Shown here: in pieces, positions 1 through 7,941 of the stretch
How positions within the stretch are numbered: the stretch's first letter is position 1
How the letters are laid out: every line of letters starts with the position of its first letter
Assembly: GCF_900101895.1 (NCBI RefSeq)
Contig: NZ_FMVF01000011.1
Coordinates: forward strand, 1 to 64,000
From: Flavobacterium caeni
Lineage (GTDB): Bacteria > Bacteroidota > Bacteroidia > Flavobacteriales > Flavobacteriaceae
Reading direction: 5' to 3'
DNA length: 64,000 nt
Program-made: the position numbers and the translations under genes
Notes under the pieces: model-generated
What the model saw: the letters and a program-made list of their open reading frames with translations, nothing else
What the model was told of the DNA's origin: nothing
Database searches by the model: none

Positions 1-261
1 GAAAACAACACCGGTATGAACATCTATTTCGCCAATCCATACTCGTCGTGGGAACGCGGGACAAACGAAAACACCAATGGATTAATCAGACGGTTTTTTC
101 CGAAGAAAACAGACTTCTCAAATGTGTCCAAAGAGCAGCTCCTGGAAGCACAAAACAAGCTCAACAACAGGCCCAGAAAAGTACTCGGTTTTCTAACCCC
201 AAACGAGATGATGAAACGCGAAAGAAAAAAGATCGAGAATAAAAAAATTAAACTAATTTAG
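1..261 (+). CDS. IS30-family transposase, C-terminal part (5' end outside window)
   Basis: The reading frame is open from base 1, so the gene starts before the window. The visible 86 residues carry the IS30-type DDE catalytic-core end: YFANPYSSWERGTNEN, with the glutamate of the DDE triad in the SWERGTNENTNG segment, then IRRFFPK and a basic tail. IS30 transposases cut and join element ends through this fold. The stop at 259-261 is followed by A/T-rich sequence (262-300) that may hold the right end of the element, but no inverted repeat can be confirmed because the left end is missing. It borders the cassette-like accessory block and may have moved it. Confident for the family. Confidence 0.9.
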   Translation, partial: ENNTGMNIYFANPYSSWERGTNENTNGLIRRFFPKKTDFSNVSKEQLLEAQNKLNNRPRKVLGFLTPNEMMKRERKKIENKKIKLI

Positions 262-359
262 ATTTTTATTAAATGACCTTTGTTGCATTAAGGTCTTGAA
301 TCCACGGAATCCTCATACAGAAAGTTCGACTATCCTAATGATATTTCCTCTATTTAAAG

Positions 360-367
360 TATTTTTG
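360..367 (+). promoter_or_regulatory. Promoter -7 box for the Fic gene
   Basis: TATTTTTG matches the Bacteroidota -7 consensus TAnnTTTG and lies 27 bases before the Fic start codon. Inferred from consensus only. Confidence 0.5.
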
Positions 368-394
368 TTCTAGACCTAAAGTTTCAAAATTTAG

Positions 395-949
395 ATGAAG
401 AATATTGACAAAAATAGCCTGGAAAATGCATATCGGTTGTTTGAATCGAATGACATAAGCAAAATTGAAGTTGGCACAACTAAAGGTCTCAGAGAAATTC
501 ATCGTTATCTGTTTGATGGTTTATATGACTTTGCGGGAGAAATAAGAAAACTAAATATTTCGAAAGGTGGTTTTAGGTTTGCAAACGCATTATACCTCAC
601 TGAAATCTTAGTGAAAATAGAGCAAATGCCCGAAAATAGTTTTGAAGAAATTATAGCTAAATATGTAGAAATGAATATTGCGCATCCTTTTATGGAAGGT
701 AACGGCAGATCAATTCGAATTTGGTTAGATATGATTTTAAAAAATAGAATTAATAGAGTTGTCAATTGGCAGTTCGTAGACAAAACTCTTTATCTGCAAT
801 CGATGGAGAGAAGTCCTATAAATGATTTAGAGTTGAGAACTTTATTAAAGGAAAATCTAACTCCAGAAGTTGAAAACAGAGAAATCATTTTTAAAGGAAT
901 TGAGCAATCTTATTATTACGAGGGTTACGAGAAGGATAGCGAAGAATAA
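395..949 (+). CDS. Class III-like Fic domain protein (predicted AMP transferase, self-inhibited)
   Basis: A 184-residue Fic protein. The catalytic motif HPFMEGNGR is at residues 97-105 (His97 as the base, then the anion-binding GNGR loop). Fic enzymes typically transfer AMP from ATP to Ser/Thr/Tyr of target proteins. Near the C-terminus S172-YYY-E176-G177 fits the (S/T)xxxE(G/N) inhibitory helix motif of class III Fic proteins such as the Neisseria enzyme, where the Glu blocks productive ATP binding. No separate antitoxin gene lies next to it, which agrees with self-inhibition. The gene is A/T-rich and sits directly after an IS30 remnant, a sign of acquisition. The target is unknown. The family assignment is firm; the class III assignment rests on the motif. 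Confidence 0.9.
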   Translation: MKNIDKNSLENAYRLFESNDISKIEVGTTKGLREIHRYLFDGLYDFAGEIRKLNISKGGFRFANALYLTEILVKIEQMPENSFEEIIAKYVEMNIAHPFMEGNGRSIRIWLDMILKNRINRVVNWQFVDKTLYLQSMERSPINDLELRTLLKENLTPEVENREIIFKGIEQSYYYEGYEKDSEE

Positions 950-981
950 TATTCACGAAAGCGCCAGCTGGTAACATCGTT

Positions 982-1040
982 TATCTTCGGCAGAGAGAAC
1001 TCGGCCCGCTTCGATCGGCAACGTCGCGAAGCGGCCTAAC
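982..1040 (+). repeat. Cassette-type intergenic repeat, copy 1 (subtype A)
   Basis: Starts with the -7-like box TATCTTCG, continues GAGAACTCGG, and holds the palindrome CCGCTTCG ... CGAAGCGG. It is nearly the same as copy 3 at 2611-2670 and related to the copies at 1737 and 3733. It is richer in G+C than the flanking genes. Likely a cassette boundary and/or promoter module. Confidence 0.7.
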
Positions 1041-1122
1041 GTTGTGTGAGATTCCGAAAAACTTTGCGCAGAAATTGCAATAGTTACCATTTTTTGGTAA
1101 CTTGCTAAAAATTTTAAGAGCA

Positions 1123-1365
1123 ATGGGAAAAAACACATCAATATCTTTAGGAAATCACTTTGAAGATTTTATCGAAAGTAGCATTAATACTGGTAGATTC
1201 AATAATGCCAGCGAAGTAGTCCGTGCCGGTTTGCGTCTGCTTGAAGACGAGGAAAATAAAATTGCTGCTTTGCGAAACGCTATTCAAGAAGGAATTGATA
1301 GTGGCGTCGTCAAAGATTTTGATCCTAAAAAATTCTTGGAAACGTTGAAAGCTAGAAAAAAGTAA
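1123..1365 (+). CDS. parD: ParD-family antitoxin (ribbon-helix-helix)
   Basis: Eighty residues, starting MGKNTSISLG. An upstream in-frame methionine codon exists, but this ATG matches the family start. The N-terminal half fits the RHH/CopG fold used for DNA binding, with the family signature GRFNNASEVVRAGLRLLE. The acidic/basic C-terminal half is the part that wraps the toxin. The stop is one base before the parE start codon, the usual coupled layout. Such pairs neutralise a gyrase-type poison and repress their own operon. It lies in the cassette-like block, where toxin-antitoxin pairs are thought to stabilise arrays. Confident. Confidence 0.9.
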   Translation: MGKNTSISLGNHFEDFIESSINTGRFNNASEVVRAGLRLLEDEENKIAALRNAIQEGIDSGVVKDFDPKKFLETLKARKK

Positions 1366-1366
1366 A

Positions 1367-1660
1367 ATGGCAAAATTTCATTTTACAAACAGAGCGTTAA
1401 ATGATTTAATTGATATTTGGGATTACACCGTTGAAGAATGGTCACAAAACCAAGCAGAGAAATGTTACAATCTGATTATGGCTTCTTGCATGGATTTGGC
1501 AAATAATCCGCAACTCGGGAAATCCTATAAAATTACTTCGATAGATGTTCTTGGCTACAAATGCGGGGAACATATTATTTTCTACAGAGAAATTTCAAAA
1601 AATGAAATTGAGACTGCTAGAGTTTTGCACGGAATGATGGATTTGAAAAGTAAAATCTAG
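1367..1660 (+). CDS. parE-like toxin: ParE-family toxin (RelE/ParE fold)
   Basis: Ninety-seven residues with the RelE/ParE layout: FTNRALNDLIDIWDYTVEEW at the N-terminus, the conserved NNPQLGKSY, then GYKCGEHIIFYREI and the VLHGMMD end seen in ParE proteins. Known ParE toxins inhibit DNA gyrase. One base separates it from the upstream parD, so the pair is translated together. Not to be confused with the topoisomerase subunit parE at 48700-50550. No truncation is visible, so it is probably functional. Confidence 0.9.
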   Translation: MAKFHFTNRALNDLIDIWDYTVEEWSQNQAEKCYNLIMASCMDLANNPQLGKSYKITSIDVLGYKCGEHIIFYREISKNEIETARVLHGMMDLKSKI

Positions 1661-1736
1661 AAACCTCAAATAACACTGTATTTACGCCATCGCCGGTTCT
1701 CGGTAGCCGGAAGTTGTGGTTTCACGAAGAAAGTCC

Positions 1737-1800
1737 TATCTTGGCAGAGCGAACTGAGTTCGCTCTGACGCTCCTGCGTAACTGCACGAAACTTTGGCAG
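1737..1800 (+). repeat. Cassette-type intergenic repeat, copy 2 (subtype B)
   Basis: Begins TATCTTGGCA and contains the perfect hairpin AGAGCGAAC-TGA-GTTCGCTCT, then GACGCTCCTGCGTAACTGC, which is nearly repeated in copy 4 (3733-3790). The last part (CTTTGGCAGAAATT) resembles the end of copy 1. Lies between parE and the DUF1796-like gene. Confidence 0.7.
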
Positions 1801-1816
1801 AAATTATAAAGTGTAA

Positions 1817-2539
1817 ATGATGAGAATACCATTAATCTATATTCCAAAAACAAAATATAAGAAGTTTTTATACATCAGGAAAAAATATTATTCAAAATAT
1901 CCAATTATTCCAATAGGATGTGATTGTCATCCTGCACATACTTTGAATTCTCTTTTTCTACGAAAAATAAGTCTGCCTTTTGATTGGCTCAATATTGAAC
2001 CTATTCATTGTTTCAATTACATTAATGACAATATAAACTGTGAATTTTCATTCTTTAAATCTAATGTAATAACTAATGAAAGAGGATATTTTATTGCTAG
2101 TAAATATCCTTCTGCAGAATTCATCCATGAAAAAAAATTAGATTCATCTGATAGTCAAGAAAAATTTGATCGGAGAATAGCGAGATTTACAGAATTGCTA
2201 CCTAAAAGAAATATATTTATCCATAATATTCCAGCAAATTCAATAAAAAACAAAGAAGATATCACAGTTTTCATTGAAAGTATTGTGAAATTTAAGGAAA
2301 TTATACACAATGGTTCGACAATACATATTTACATACGTTTTGATGAAAATATAACTGAAAATGAAACTTTAGCTAATGAATTATATGTTCGCTTAATAAA
2401 CAGTAACATTGAAACAATAAAATATGTAAGAAAACTAAATAAGTTTGGAATTTGGGGCGATAAAAAAGAGTATTATCGTTTACTAAAGAATCTTAAAATA
2501 AACATTAAACAGACATTCCCTAATATTTCAATAAAGTAA
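1817..2539 (+). CDS. DUF1796-like putative papain-like cysteine peptidase
   Basis: A 240-residue protein, strongly A/T-rich. IPIGCDCHPAHTL (around residues 31-43) followed by LFLRKISLPFDWLN resembles the start of DUF1796 proteins, a group proposed to be papain-like cysteine peptidases; the first Cys of GCDC would be the nucleophile candidate. A later FIHNI segment and acidic/basic helices follow. No signal peptide or membrane segment is visible. It stands alone between two cassette-type repeats. The family match comes from memory of the motif pattern; the substrate is unknown. Confidence 0.55.
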   Translation: MMRIPLIYIPKTKYKKFLYIRKKYYSKYPIIPIGCDCHPAHTLNSLFLRKISLPFDWLNIEPIHCFNYINDNINCEFSFFKSNVITNERGYFIASKYPSAEFIHEKKLDSSDSQEKFDRRIARFTELLPKRNIFIHNIPANSIKNKEDITVFIESIVKFKEIIHNGSTIHIYIRFDENITENETLANELYVRLINSNIETIKYVRKLNKFGIWGDKKEYYRLLKNLKINIKQTFPNISIK

Positions 2540-2610
2540 CTCCCACCAACCGCCGTTTCAAGCCATTGCCGAAATTCTTGTTACCGGCGATCTTTATCAA
2601 AAGGAAAGAT

Positions 2611-2670
2611 TATCTTCGGCGGGGAGAACTCAGTCCGCTTCGATAGGCAACGTCGTGAAGCGGCCTACGT
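2611..2670 (+). repeat. Cassette-type intergenic repeat, copy 3 (subtype A)
   Basis: TATCTTCGGCGGGGAGAACT, then CCGCTT ... AAGCGGCC with the inner GGCAACGTCG shared with copy 1. Differs from copy 1 (982-1040) at only a few positions. Confidence 0.7.
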
Positions 2671-2710
2671 TACCAGCTAGTTTCAGAAAGTGGTATCTTA
2701 AAAAAATAAA

Positions 2711-3655
2711 ATGAATATCAAAACTCTCCTATTTTTACTCATTTCAACAATATCGTACAGTCAAACGAAAGAAAAAATTTTGTTGGAATGGAAGATATCC
2801 AAAAACGATACTTTGAAATATAAAACTTCCATGAAAGCAACTCGGCAGGAGATCGCAAATACCGATAGAGATTCTTTAGCTAATGCGTTTGAAGAATTCG
2901 AAAATCAATGTCAGAGGCTAATTCAAACGCAAAATATCAATCTAATCTGTTTGTCAATAATAGGAATGAAAATCTAATTGACATTGAGATGCTCATGCTA
3001 AACGATGAAAAAGATAATGATGGACAAAATTTTGAAGAGCTCATAGCCGAATTCAAATCTAACAGCGATAAAAAATCAAAAAAGAAAAAAAAAAAAGGAC
3101 AAAAAAGAAGACGCTGAAAACGATAGTTTAGCTGTCAAAAATATTCTTAAAAGCCTTGCATCAATAAATGGAAATGTTGTCCTAAGAGGTCGGATTTCCA
3201 AGACTGGCGAAATAATCAGTACTTTTTATAAAAATTCTCAAAAGAATTTAATTTCACTGCTTTTCGAACTGCCCAACAAAAAAATTGAAGTTGGAGAAAA
3301 ATGGCACTTGACGAATATTAGTCTTATCGAAATGGATCAAAACTTTGTTTGCGATAGCTTAAGCAAAGAAAACTCAGTCTTTATCAAAGAAATTATACAA
3401 ACCGATAGCGACAAGATCGCTATAATCAAATATAACATCGATGAATATGTTATAGGTGATTTCAACAATTCCATAGGCGGCTTGTTGGGAATGAAAAACG
3501 ACGAAAACATATCTATGAGAATTTCACATAGCGCGACCGGCCATTTTTCTATCACTAATGGTAAATGGATAAGTTATCACGGAATAATGGAAATCGAAAG
3601 CAATGCTTCGATGTTTGGCGGAAAAACAATCACAGAGTTTAAATTAATTGAATAA
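2711..3655 (+). pseudogene. Exported protein gene broken by two frameshifts
   Basis: Read as one gene, this would give a secreted protein of about 310 residues. The first part (frame of 2711) has a signal peptide, MNIKTLLFLLISTISYSQ, and breaks near 2900. The middle part continues in the next frame to a run of 12 A (3085-3096). The last part (frame of 3308, open from about 3098) ends at 3655. Each part has normal codon usage and the frames rejoin, so two indels, one in the poly-A run, are the simplest reading. A sequencing error in the homopolymer or programmed slippage could explain the second break. The family is unknown; it lies between cassette-type repeats. Confidence 0.65.
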
Positions 3656-3732
3656 AACCTGCTGGTAAACTTGTATCAACGCCAAAACTGGTTTTGTTGT
3701 GGGTTTGGCGCCCTTCCTTCGCGAAAAAGCGC

Positions 3733-3790
3733 TATCTTAGCAAGCAGTACTCAATCCGCACTGACGGTCCTGCGTAATTGCGCTAAACGG
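3733..3790 (+). repeat. Cassette-type intergenic repeat, copy 4 (subtype B)
   Basis: TATCTTAGCAAGCAGTACTC, then CCGCACTGACGGTCCTGCGT, close to copy 2. Preceded by a second hairpin, CGCCAAAAC ... GTTTGGCG (3681-3713). Confidence 0.7.
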
Positions 3791-3815
3791 TACGCAATGT
3801 TGAATCAACTTCACT

Positions 3816-4157
3816 ATGAACCAGATGAGCGTAAAACTATTGATCCTTTTATTACCTTTTTCTATATCAATCTACTCCCAAAGTGATTCAGTTAGGGAAG
3901 ACTTTGTAGGTAATAATGTAAAAGAAATTAAATCGCGATGTAATTATTCTGGAGATATCGTCATTGAAATTACTGAAAGTAACGGTGATGGAAAAGTGAT
4001 TGCAGCAAAATACATTGAAGGAAATATAAAAGTAGATAAGTGCGCTGTAGAGGAAGCGTTAAATCACGCAAAAAAACTATTGTTCAAACCTAATGTAGGT
4101 GCGCCCGAAATTCAGACAACAAGGATTGTCTATAAAATTAGGCCGAATAAAAGTTAA
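3816..4157 (+). CDS. Small exported protein of unknown function
   Basis: A 113-residue protein with a signal peptide (VKLLILLLPFSISIYSQ, cleavage expected after the SQS region). The mature part ends with a pattern (KCAVEEALNHAKKLLFKP ... RIVYKI) faintly like the C-terminal domain of TonB-type energy transducers, but too weak to name. A/T-rich, with a cassette-type repeat upstream and the HAD gene 58 bases downstream. The start could also be the internal ATG at 3825. Unknown function. Confidence 0.65.
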   Translation: MNQMSVKLLILLLPFSISIYSQSDSVREDFVGNNVKEIKSRCNYSGDIVIEITESNGDGKVIAAKYIEGNIKVDKCAVEEALNHAKKLLFKPNVGAPEIQTTRIVYKIRPNKS

Positions 4158-4215
4158 GCGACTCGCACAAGTGTCACTATGAGGGCTTACAAACACCGCA
4201 ACTAAAAATATTTTC

Positions 4216-5004
4216 ATGAATAATAGAAGAAACTTTTTAAAAAATACATTACCGCTAGGAATACTTCCTTTGATTCCATTAAACTCCTTCTCACAAGAAT
4301 TGTATAAAAATGGTGGAACACCCAACAAGCTTAGACGACCAAAGGTTATCTTTTTTGATGTCAACGAAACACTTCTTGATTTAGAAACTTTAAAAGAATC
4401 TATTGTAAAAACTTTAGGGAACAAAAAAGAACTGGGCACGCTTTGGTTTACCACAATGCTTCAGTATTCACTCGTTGCAACTGCAGCGAATCAATATTTT
4501 GATTTTGGAAAGATCGGCAGCGCAGCACTTATCATGGTTGCCAACAATAATGGCATTAATCTAAGCGCCGAATACGCAAAAAATGCGGTAAAACCAATTC
4601 TGTCGCTCGACGCTCACAAAGAAGTAAAGGAAGCACTGGAGTTATTGAAAAAGAACAACTATAAGCTGGTTTCCTTTACAAACTCATCCAACTTCGCGGT
4701 TGAACAACAGTTAAAACATGCGGGATTAATCGACTATTTCGACGCAAAGATAAGTGTCGAGGATTATGGTAAGTTTAAACCAGATTCTGATGTTTACAAT
4801 TGGGCGGCGAGAAAAATGCAAATTGACAATAAAGATTGTTTGTTGGTTTCCGCACATGGCTGGGACATTGCCGGCGCAGTATGGGCTGGTTGGCAAGGTG
4901 CTTTCATTTCCAGACCCGGACAACAACTTTTTCCGTTGGCGCCGTTGCCAGAAATCAACAAGCCAAATCTACTGGCACTTGCAAAAGAGTTGGTGCTACT
5001 TTAA
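4216..5004 (+). CDS. Tat-exported haloacid dehalogenase, type II
   Basis: A 262-residue HAD-superfamily hydrolase. The N-terminus has a twin-arginine signal (RRNFLKN, then a hydrophobic stretch ending SFSQ), so a folded periplasmic protein is predicted. HAD motif I is VIFFDVNETLLDL with nucleophile Asp48; motif II is VSFTNSSN; motif III is the Lys of GKFKPDSDVY; the motif IV region is VSAHGWDIAGA. This pattern matches 2-haloacid dehalogenases (haloacid to hydroxyacid), although many relatives have other substrates. Last gene of the A/T-rich block. Confidence 0.85.
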   Translation: MNNRRNFLKNTLPLGILPLIPLNSFSQELYKNGGTPNKLRRPKVIFFDVNETLLDLETLKESIVKTLGNKKELGTLWFTTMLQYSLVATAANQYFDFGKIGSAALIMVANNNGINLSAEYAKNAVKPILSLDAHKEVKEALELLKKNNYKLVSFTNSSNFAVEQQLKHAGLIDYFDAKISVEDYGKFKPDSDVYNWAARKMQIDNKDCLLVSAHGWDIAGAVWAGWQGAFISRPGQQLFPLAPLPEINKPNLLALAKELVLL

Positions 5005-5179
5005 GGATTATGGCACAACGAACCGCCGACGTCCATACGACGCTTATCCGCAAACGTTAAAAACGACAATCATTTCGGCAATAAACACTATCTTAGTTTC
5101 AAACGAAACCGGAGCAATCAACGATGGTATTTGATCTTATCCGAATGAAACAATAGAAAATCCCAATCCACATCTGTCT
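5005..5179 (+). other. Junction between accessory block and core-like region
   Basis: No gene. Holds another TATCTTAG box (5089-5096) as in the cassette-type repeats, but no clear hairpin after it. Base composition changes around here from A/T-rich to the G+C-richer style of the rest of the window. Confidence 0.4.
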
Positions 5180-5530
5180 ATGTTATTGCATGTAAACCCA
5201 AAACTGCCGATGCGAAACAAAACAGCGACCAAAAAATTCTACCTCGACGACTTGAATTTTACCGAGATTGCCGATTATGGCGACTACTTGTTGTTAAGGA
5301 AAGACGACATCGAGATTCATTTTTTTGAGTTCAAGGAACTGGATCCCAAAACCAATTACGGGCAGGTATACATCCGAACCAACAACATCGACGAATGGTA
5401 CCAAACGCTTTTGGAAAAAAAGGTCCTTATACATCCCAACGCTCCCTTGCAGGTCAAACCGTGGGGGCAAAAGGAATTTTCGTTGCTCGACCCAGACCAC
5501 AACTTGCTTACCTTTGGGCAAAGCCTTTGA
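5180..5530 (+). CDS. VOC-family (glyoxalase/bleomycin-resistance fold) protein
   Basis: A 116-residue single VOC domain: FYLDDLNFTEIADYGDYLLL in the first beta-alpha-beta-beta-beta unit and VKPWGQKEFSLLDPDHNLLTF in the second, the typical WGxxxFxxxDPxGN-like end. Members bind metals or small drugs such as bleomycin by dimerising. The metal-binding residues are only partly visible, so a drug-binding or unknown role is as likely as catalysis. It precedes an esterase gene by 55 bases. Confidence 0.85.
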   Translation: MLLHVNPKLPMRNKTATKKFYLDDLNFTEIADYGDYLLLRKDDIEIHFFEFKELDPKTNYGQVYIRTNNIDEWYQTLLEKKVLIHPNAPLQVKPWGQKEFSLLDPDHNLLTFGQSL

Positions 5531-5585
5531 GCATAAATTGACGGTTGTATCCGAAAAAGTCTTCCAAAACAAAAATCCGCAATTC

Positions 5586-6758
5586 ATGAAATCAGCATTG
5601 ATCTACCTCGTTTTATCGGTGATGTTCCTCTGCAATGCCCTGGCCCAGCCCATTGCCCGGGTGAGCTCGGTAAAAATCTTTTCCAAATCGTTGAACCAGG
5701 AAAGGGAGTTGCTGATTTATACGCCCGTCGATTACGACAACCGCATCCACGAATTGTTCGAAGTCGTCTATGTTTTTGACAGCCAGAGCCGCGAATTTTT
5801 CGACTATACGAGCGCCATCATGTCGTTTGTGGCCGACAGTCCAAAGAGTGTCATCGTGGTAGGTGTGACATCGCCCTACAATGAAAAACTGGACTATTCC
5901 CGCAACAACGATTTTCTACCCGTTTTGGAAACAGCCGACGCAAAAAAAAGGTACGGAAAATACCACGGCAACGCCGACCAATTCCTTGATTACGTCGCAT
6001 CCGAAGTAATCCCGTTCATCGATGCCAACTATCGAACATTGGACAGCAACACGGCAGTCGGCCACTCTTTGGGCGCCTCGTTTATTTTGAACGCGTTGCT
6101 CGAAAAACCGGGTTTGTTTCAAAACTGCATCGCCGTATCGCCGAATTTTGCCTACGACCAAAACAAACTGGAAAAGAAAATCGTTCAATTCGATTATTCC
6201 AAAATCACCAAACCCACTTTTATTTACCTCAGCCATGCCGATGAAGGTGTGGATTATTGGCCCGAATGGAAACCCGCGCGGGAAAAGGTATACGCTTTTT
6301 TTAATGGCCAAAAAAGCCCAAAAAACATCACGGTCAAGACTGGCGAATTTCCCGACAGCAACCATTGGCGCACTTTTCCCCTCGGCCTGAACGACGCCTT
6401 GACTCATTATTTCAAAACCATCCAACCAGCGCGCGAAAAGATGCTCGACGCACAAGAGCACGAAGTGACCATCACGGTAAAAGTCCCTAAGAAAGACGAT
6501 GTGGTTTACATCACGGGCAACCAAACCAGTCTGGCCGATTGGAATCCGGGCAAAATAATGATGGTAAAAACGTCTGATCACGAGCGAAAAATAACCGTCA
6601 AACTCAAGGGGCCCGCGCAATTCAAGTTTACGCGTGGGAGTTGGGATACGGCCGCCGAAGTCACCGGAACCCACAACAACTGCATGATCAAACCCGAGTC
6701 GGCCAAAACATTCGAATTTGAGATTACGGGCTATGTTGATCGTCAAGACGAAAAATGA
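5586..6758 (+). CDS. Exported esterase (alpha/beta hydrolase) with C-terminal CBM20-like domain
   Basis: A 390-residue protein. The start at 5586 is chosen because it opens a clean signal peptide (MKSALIYLVL ... ALAQ); the open frame extends further upstream without one. Residues 25-285 match the esterase D/IroE-like fold: nucleophile Ser161 in GHSLGAS, a likely acid in the SHADEGVD region, and His in DSNHWRTFP. The C-terminal 95 residues (EVTITVKVPKKDDVVYITGN ... LADWNPGK) resemble a starch-binding CBM20-type beta sandwich. A secreted carbohydrate- or siderophore-ester hydrolase is plausible; the substrate is unknown. Confidence 0.8.
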   Translation: MKSALIYLVLSVMFLCNALAQPIARVSSVKIFSKSLNQERELLIYTPVDYDNRIHELFEVVYVFDSQSREFFDYTSAIMSFVADSPKSVIVVGVTSPYNEKLDYSRNNDFLPVLETADAKKRYGKYHGNADQFLDYVASEVIPFIDANYRTLDSNTAVGHSLGASFILNALLEKPGLFQNCIAVSPNFAYDQNKLEKKIVQFDYSKITKPTFIYLSHADEGVDYWPEWKPAREKVYAFFNGQKSPKNITVKTGEFPDSNHWRTFPLGLNDALTHYFKTIQPAREKMLDAQEHEVTITVKVPKKDDVVYITGNQTSLADWNPGKIMMVKTSDHERKITVKLKGPAQFKFTRGSWDTAAEVTGTHNNCMIKPESAKTFEFEITGYVDRQDEK

Positions 6759-6765
6759 AACGCCT

Positions 6766-7410
6766 ATGAAACCATCTTCCCAAGCCGAACAAATCCTCGG
6801 TCAAATTGACCACGACAACGTCAAACTCGGCGATTTGCGGACAATCGCGAAAGCAATCAAAAAAGACCACACCTTGGCGCTTGAACTCTGGGCTTCTGGT
6901 CAGTTTTTTCCACGGCAACTTTCGATCTTGCTGATGGACCCGAAGCTATTGACACAAGAAGTAATCAACAAACTGATCGATGACATCGAAAAACATCCAG
7001 AAGACCAAAAGCTGCAACTGATCGACTGGCTCTTGGCGAACCAATTTTCGAAAGACAAAAAAACCATCGTGCTCATGCAAAACTGGCGCGAAAATAAATC
7101 GTCGTTGCTGCGCCGCACCTTTTGGTACCACCAAGGACGGTTGCGCTGGGTGGGCCAAACACCGCCCGGCAACACCGAAGAATTACTTCAAGGCATCGAG
7201 CAAGGCATCGAAACAGAAGCGCCCGAGGTGTAATGGGCGATGAACTTCACTGCAGCGCAAATCGGCATTTTCCAACAACAATACCGCAACCGATGTGTCG
7301 CGCTGGGTGAACGCGTAGGGCTTTACAAAAACGACGTGGTACCCAGGGGTTGTACGCCCAATTACCTCCCTGAACTCATCGCCATACAAGTCGCCAAGTT
7401 GGGCAAGTAG
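6766..7410 (+). pseudogene. DNA alkylation repair (AlkD-like) gene with in-frame stop
   Basis: The ORF from MKPSSQAEQI ends at a TAA (7231-7233), but the same frame continues without a shift to 7410. The downstream part encodes a very typical C-terminus of the family: WAMNFTAAQIGIF, then LYKNDVVPRGCTPNYLPEL. A Gln codon (CAA) changed to TAA would explain it. The full product would be about 214 residues, the usual length; the truncated one has 155. AlkD-like HEAT-repeat proteins remove bulky alkylated bases. A separate, intact, distantly related AlkD gene is at 17536. Confidence 0.8.
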
Positions 7411-7575
7411 CGTCGACCTCTTTTTGTTGCGTGTTTTGATGATTTGTTATCGTCGATCAAAAGCGATTCATACGACGCGTGAAAAACGCAATTCGATACC
7501 GTTCTACTTGGATTTCGTCGCGATTTTTAGTAACTTCATTCGATCAACCTATTTTTTAACCAAAAAATTTTCATT

Positions 7576-7776
7576 ATGCCGATCGTAAAAGTTATCGAAG
7601 TAATCGCTTCGTCGAGCAAAGGAATCGACGACGCCATCCAACAAGCCGTGGCCGAGGCCTCAAAATCAGTACGGAACATCGACTCCGTTTATGTCAAAGA
7701 CATCAAGGCGCATGTAAAAGACGGCAAGATCAGCACCTACGGATGCGTTTGCAAAATCTCGTTCCGCGTAGACTGA
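7576..7776 (+). CDS. Dodecin family flavin-binding protein
   Basis: A 66-residue dodecin: IVKVIEVIASSSKGIDDAIQ, then SVRNIDSVYVKDIKAHVKDG and a final KISFRVD. Dodecins form hollow 12-mers that store and protect flavins or CoA compounds. The aromatic residue that stacks on flavin in archaeal dodecin is a tyrosine here (SVYVKD). Intergenic space on both sides suggests a single-gene unit. Confidence 0.93.
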   Translation: MPIVKVIEVIASSSKGIDDAIQQAVAEASKSVRNIDSVYVKDIKAHVKDGKISTYGCVCKISFRVD

Positions 7777-7914
7777 TCCAAGACAATCCACACATATCGG
7801 GTTTAGGTTTTCGCGTAAGCCCGATATGCCGTGGCTTTGCGTTTATCCGACCACCCAAAAATTTTCCGATTCAACTTCTTGTCCTAGATTAATGCCCTTA
7901 CCTTCGATTGGCGG

Positions 7915-7922
7915 TAAATTTG
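7915..7922 (+). promoter_or_regulatory. Promoter -7 box for the pirin operon
   Basis: TAAATTTG fits TAnnTTTG, 20 bases before the pirin start codon. Confidence 0.6.
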
Positions 7923-7941
7923 TCTAAAAAATAAAACGATT

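Noticed and set aside
953-1141. Minus-strand ORF between Fic and parD
   Set aside because: Runs through a cassette-type repeat and the parD start; no domain.
3671-3886. 71-codon ORF over cassette-type repeat copy 4
   Set aside because: Covers the repeat and the signal-peptide region of the next gene in another frame; not coding.
950-5180. Classical integron attC sites
   Set aside because: Only copy 1 shows a GCCTAAC/GTTGTG-like pair; the others lack RYYYAAC ... GTTRRRY ends, and no integrase is visible. Reported as cassette-like only.
5916-6746. Minus-strand ORF of 276 codons
   Set aside because: Antisense to the esterase gene.
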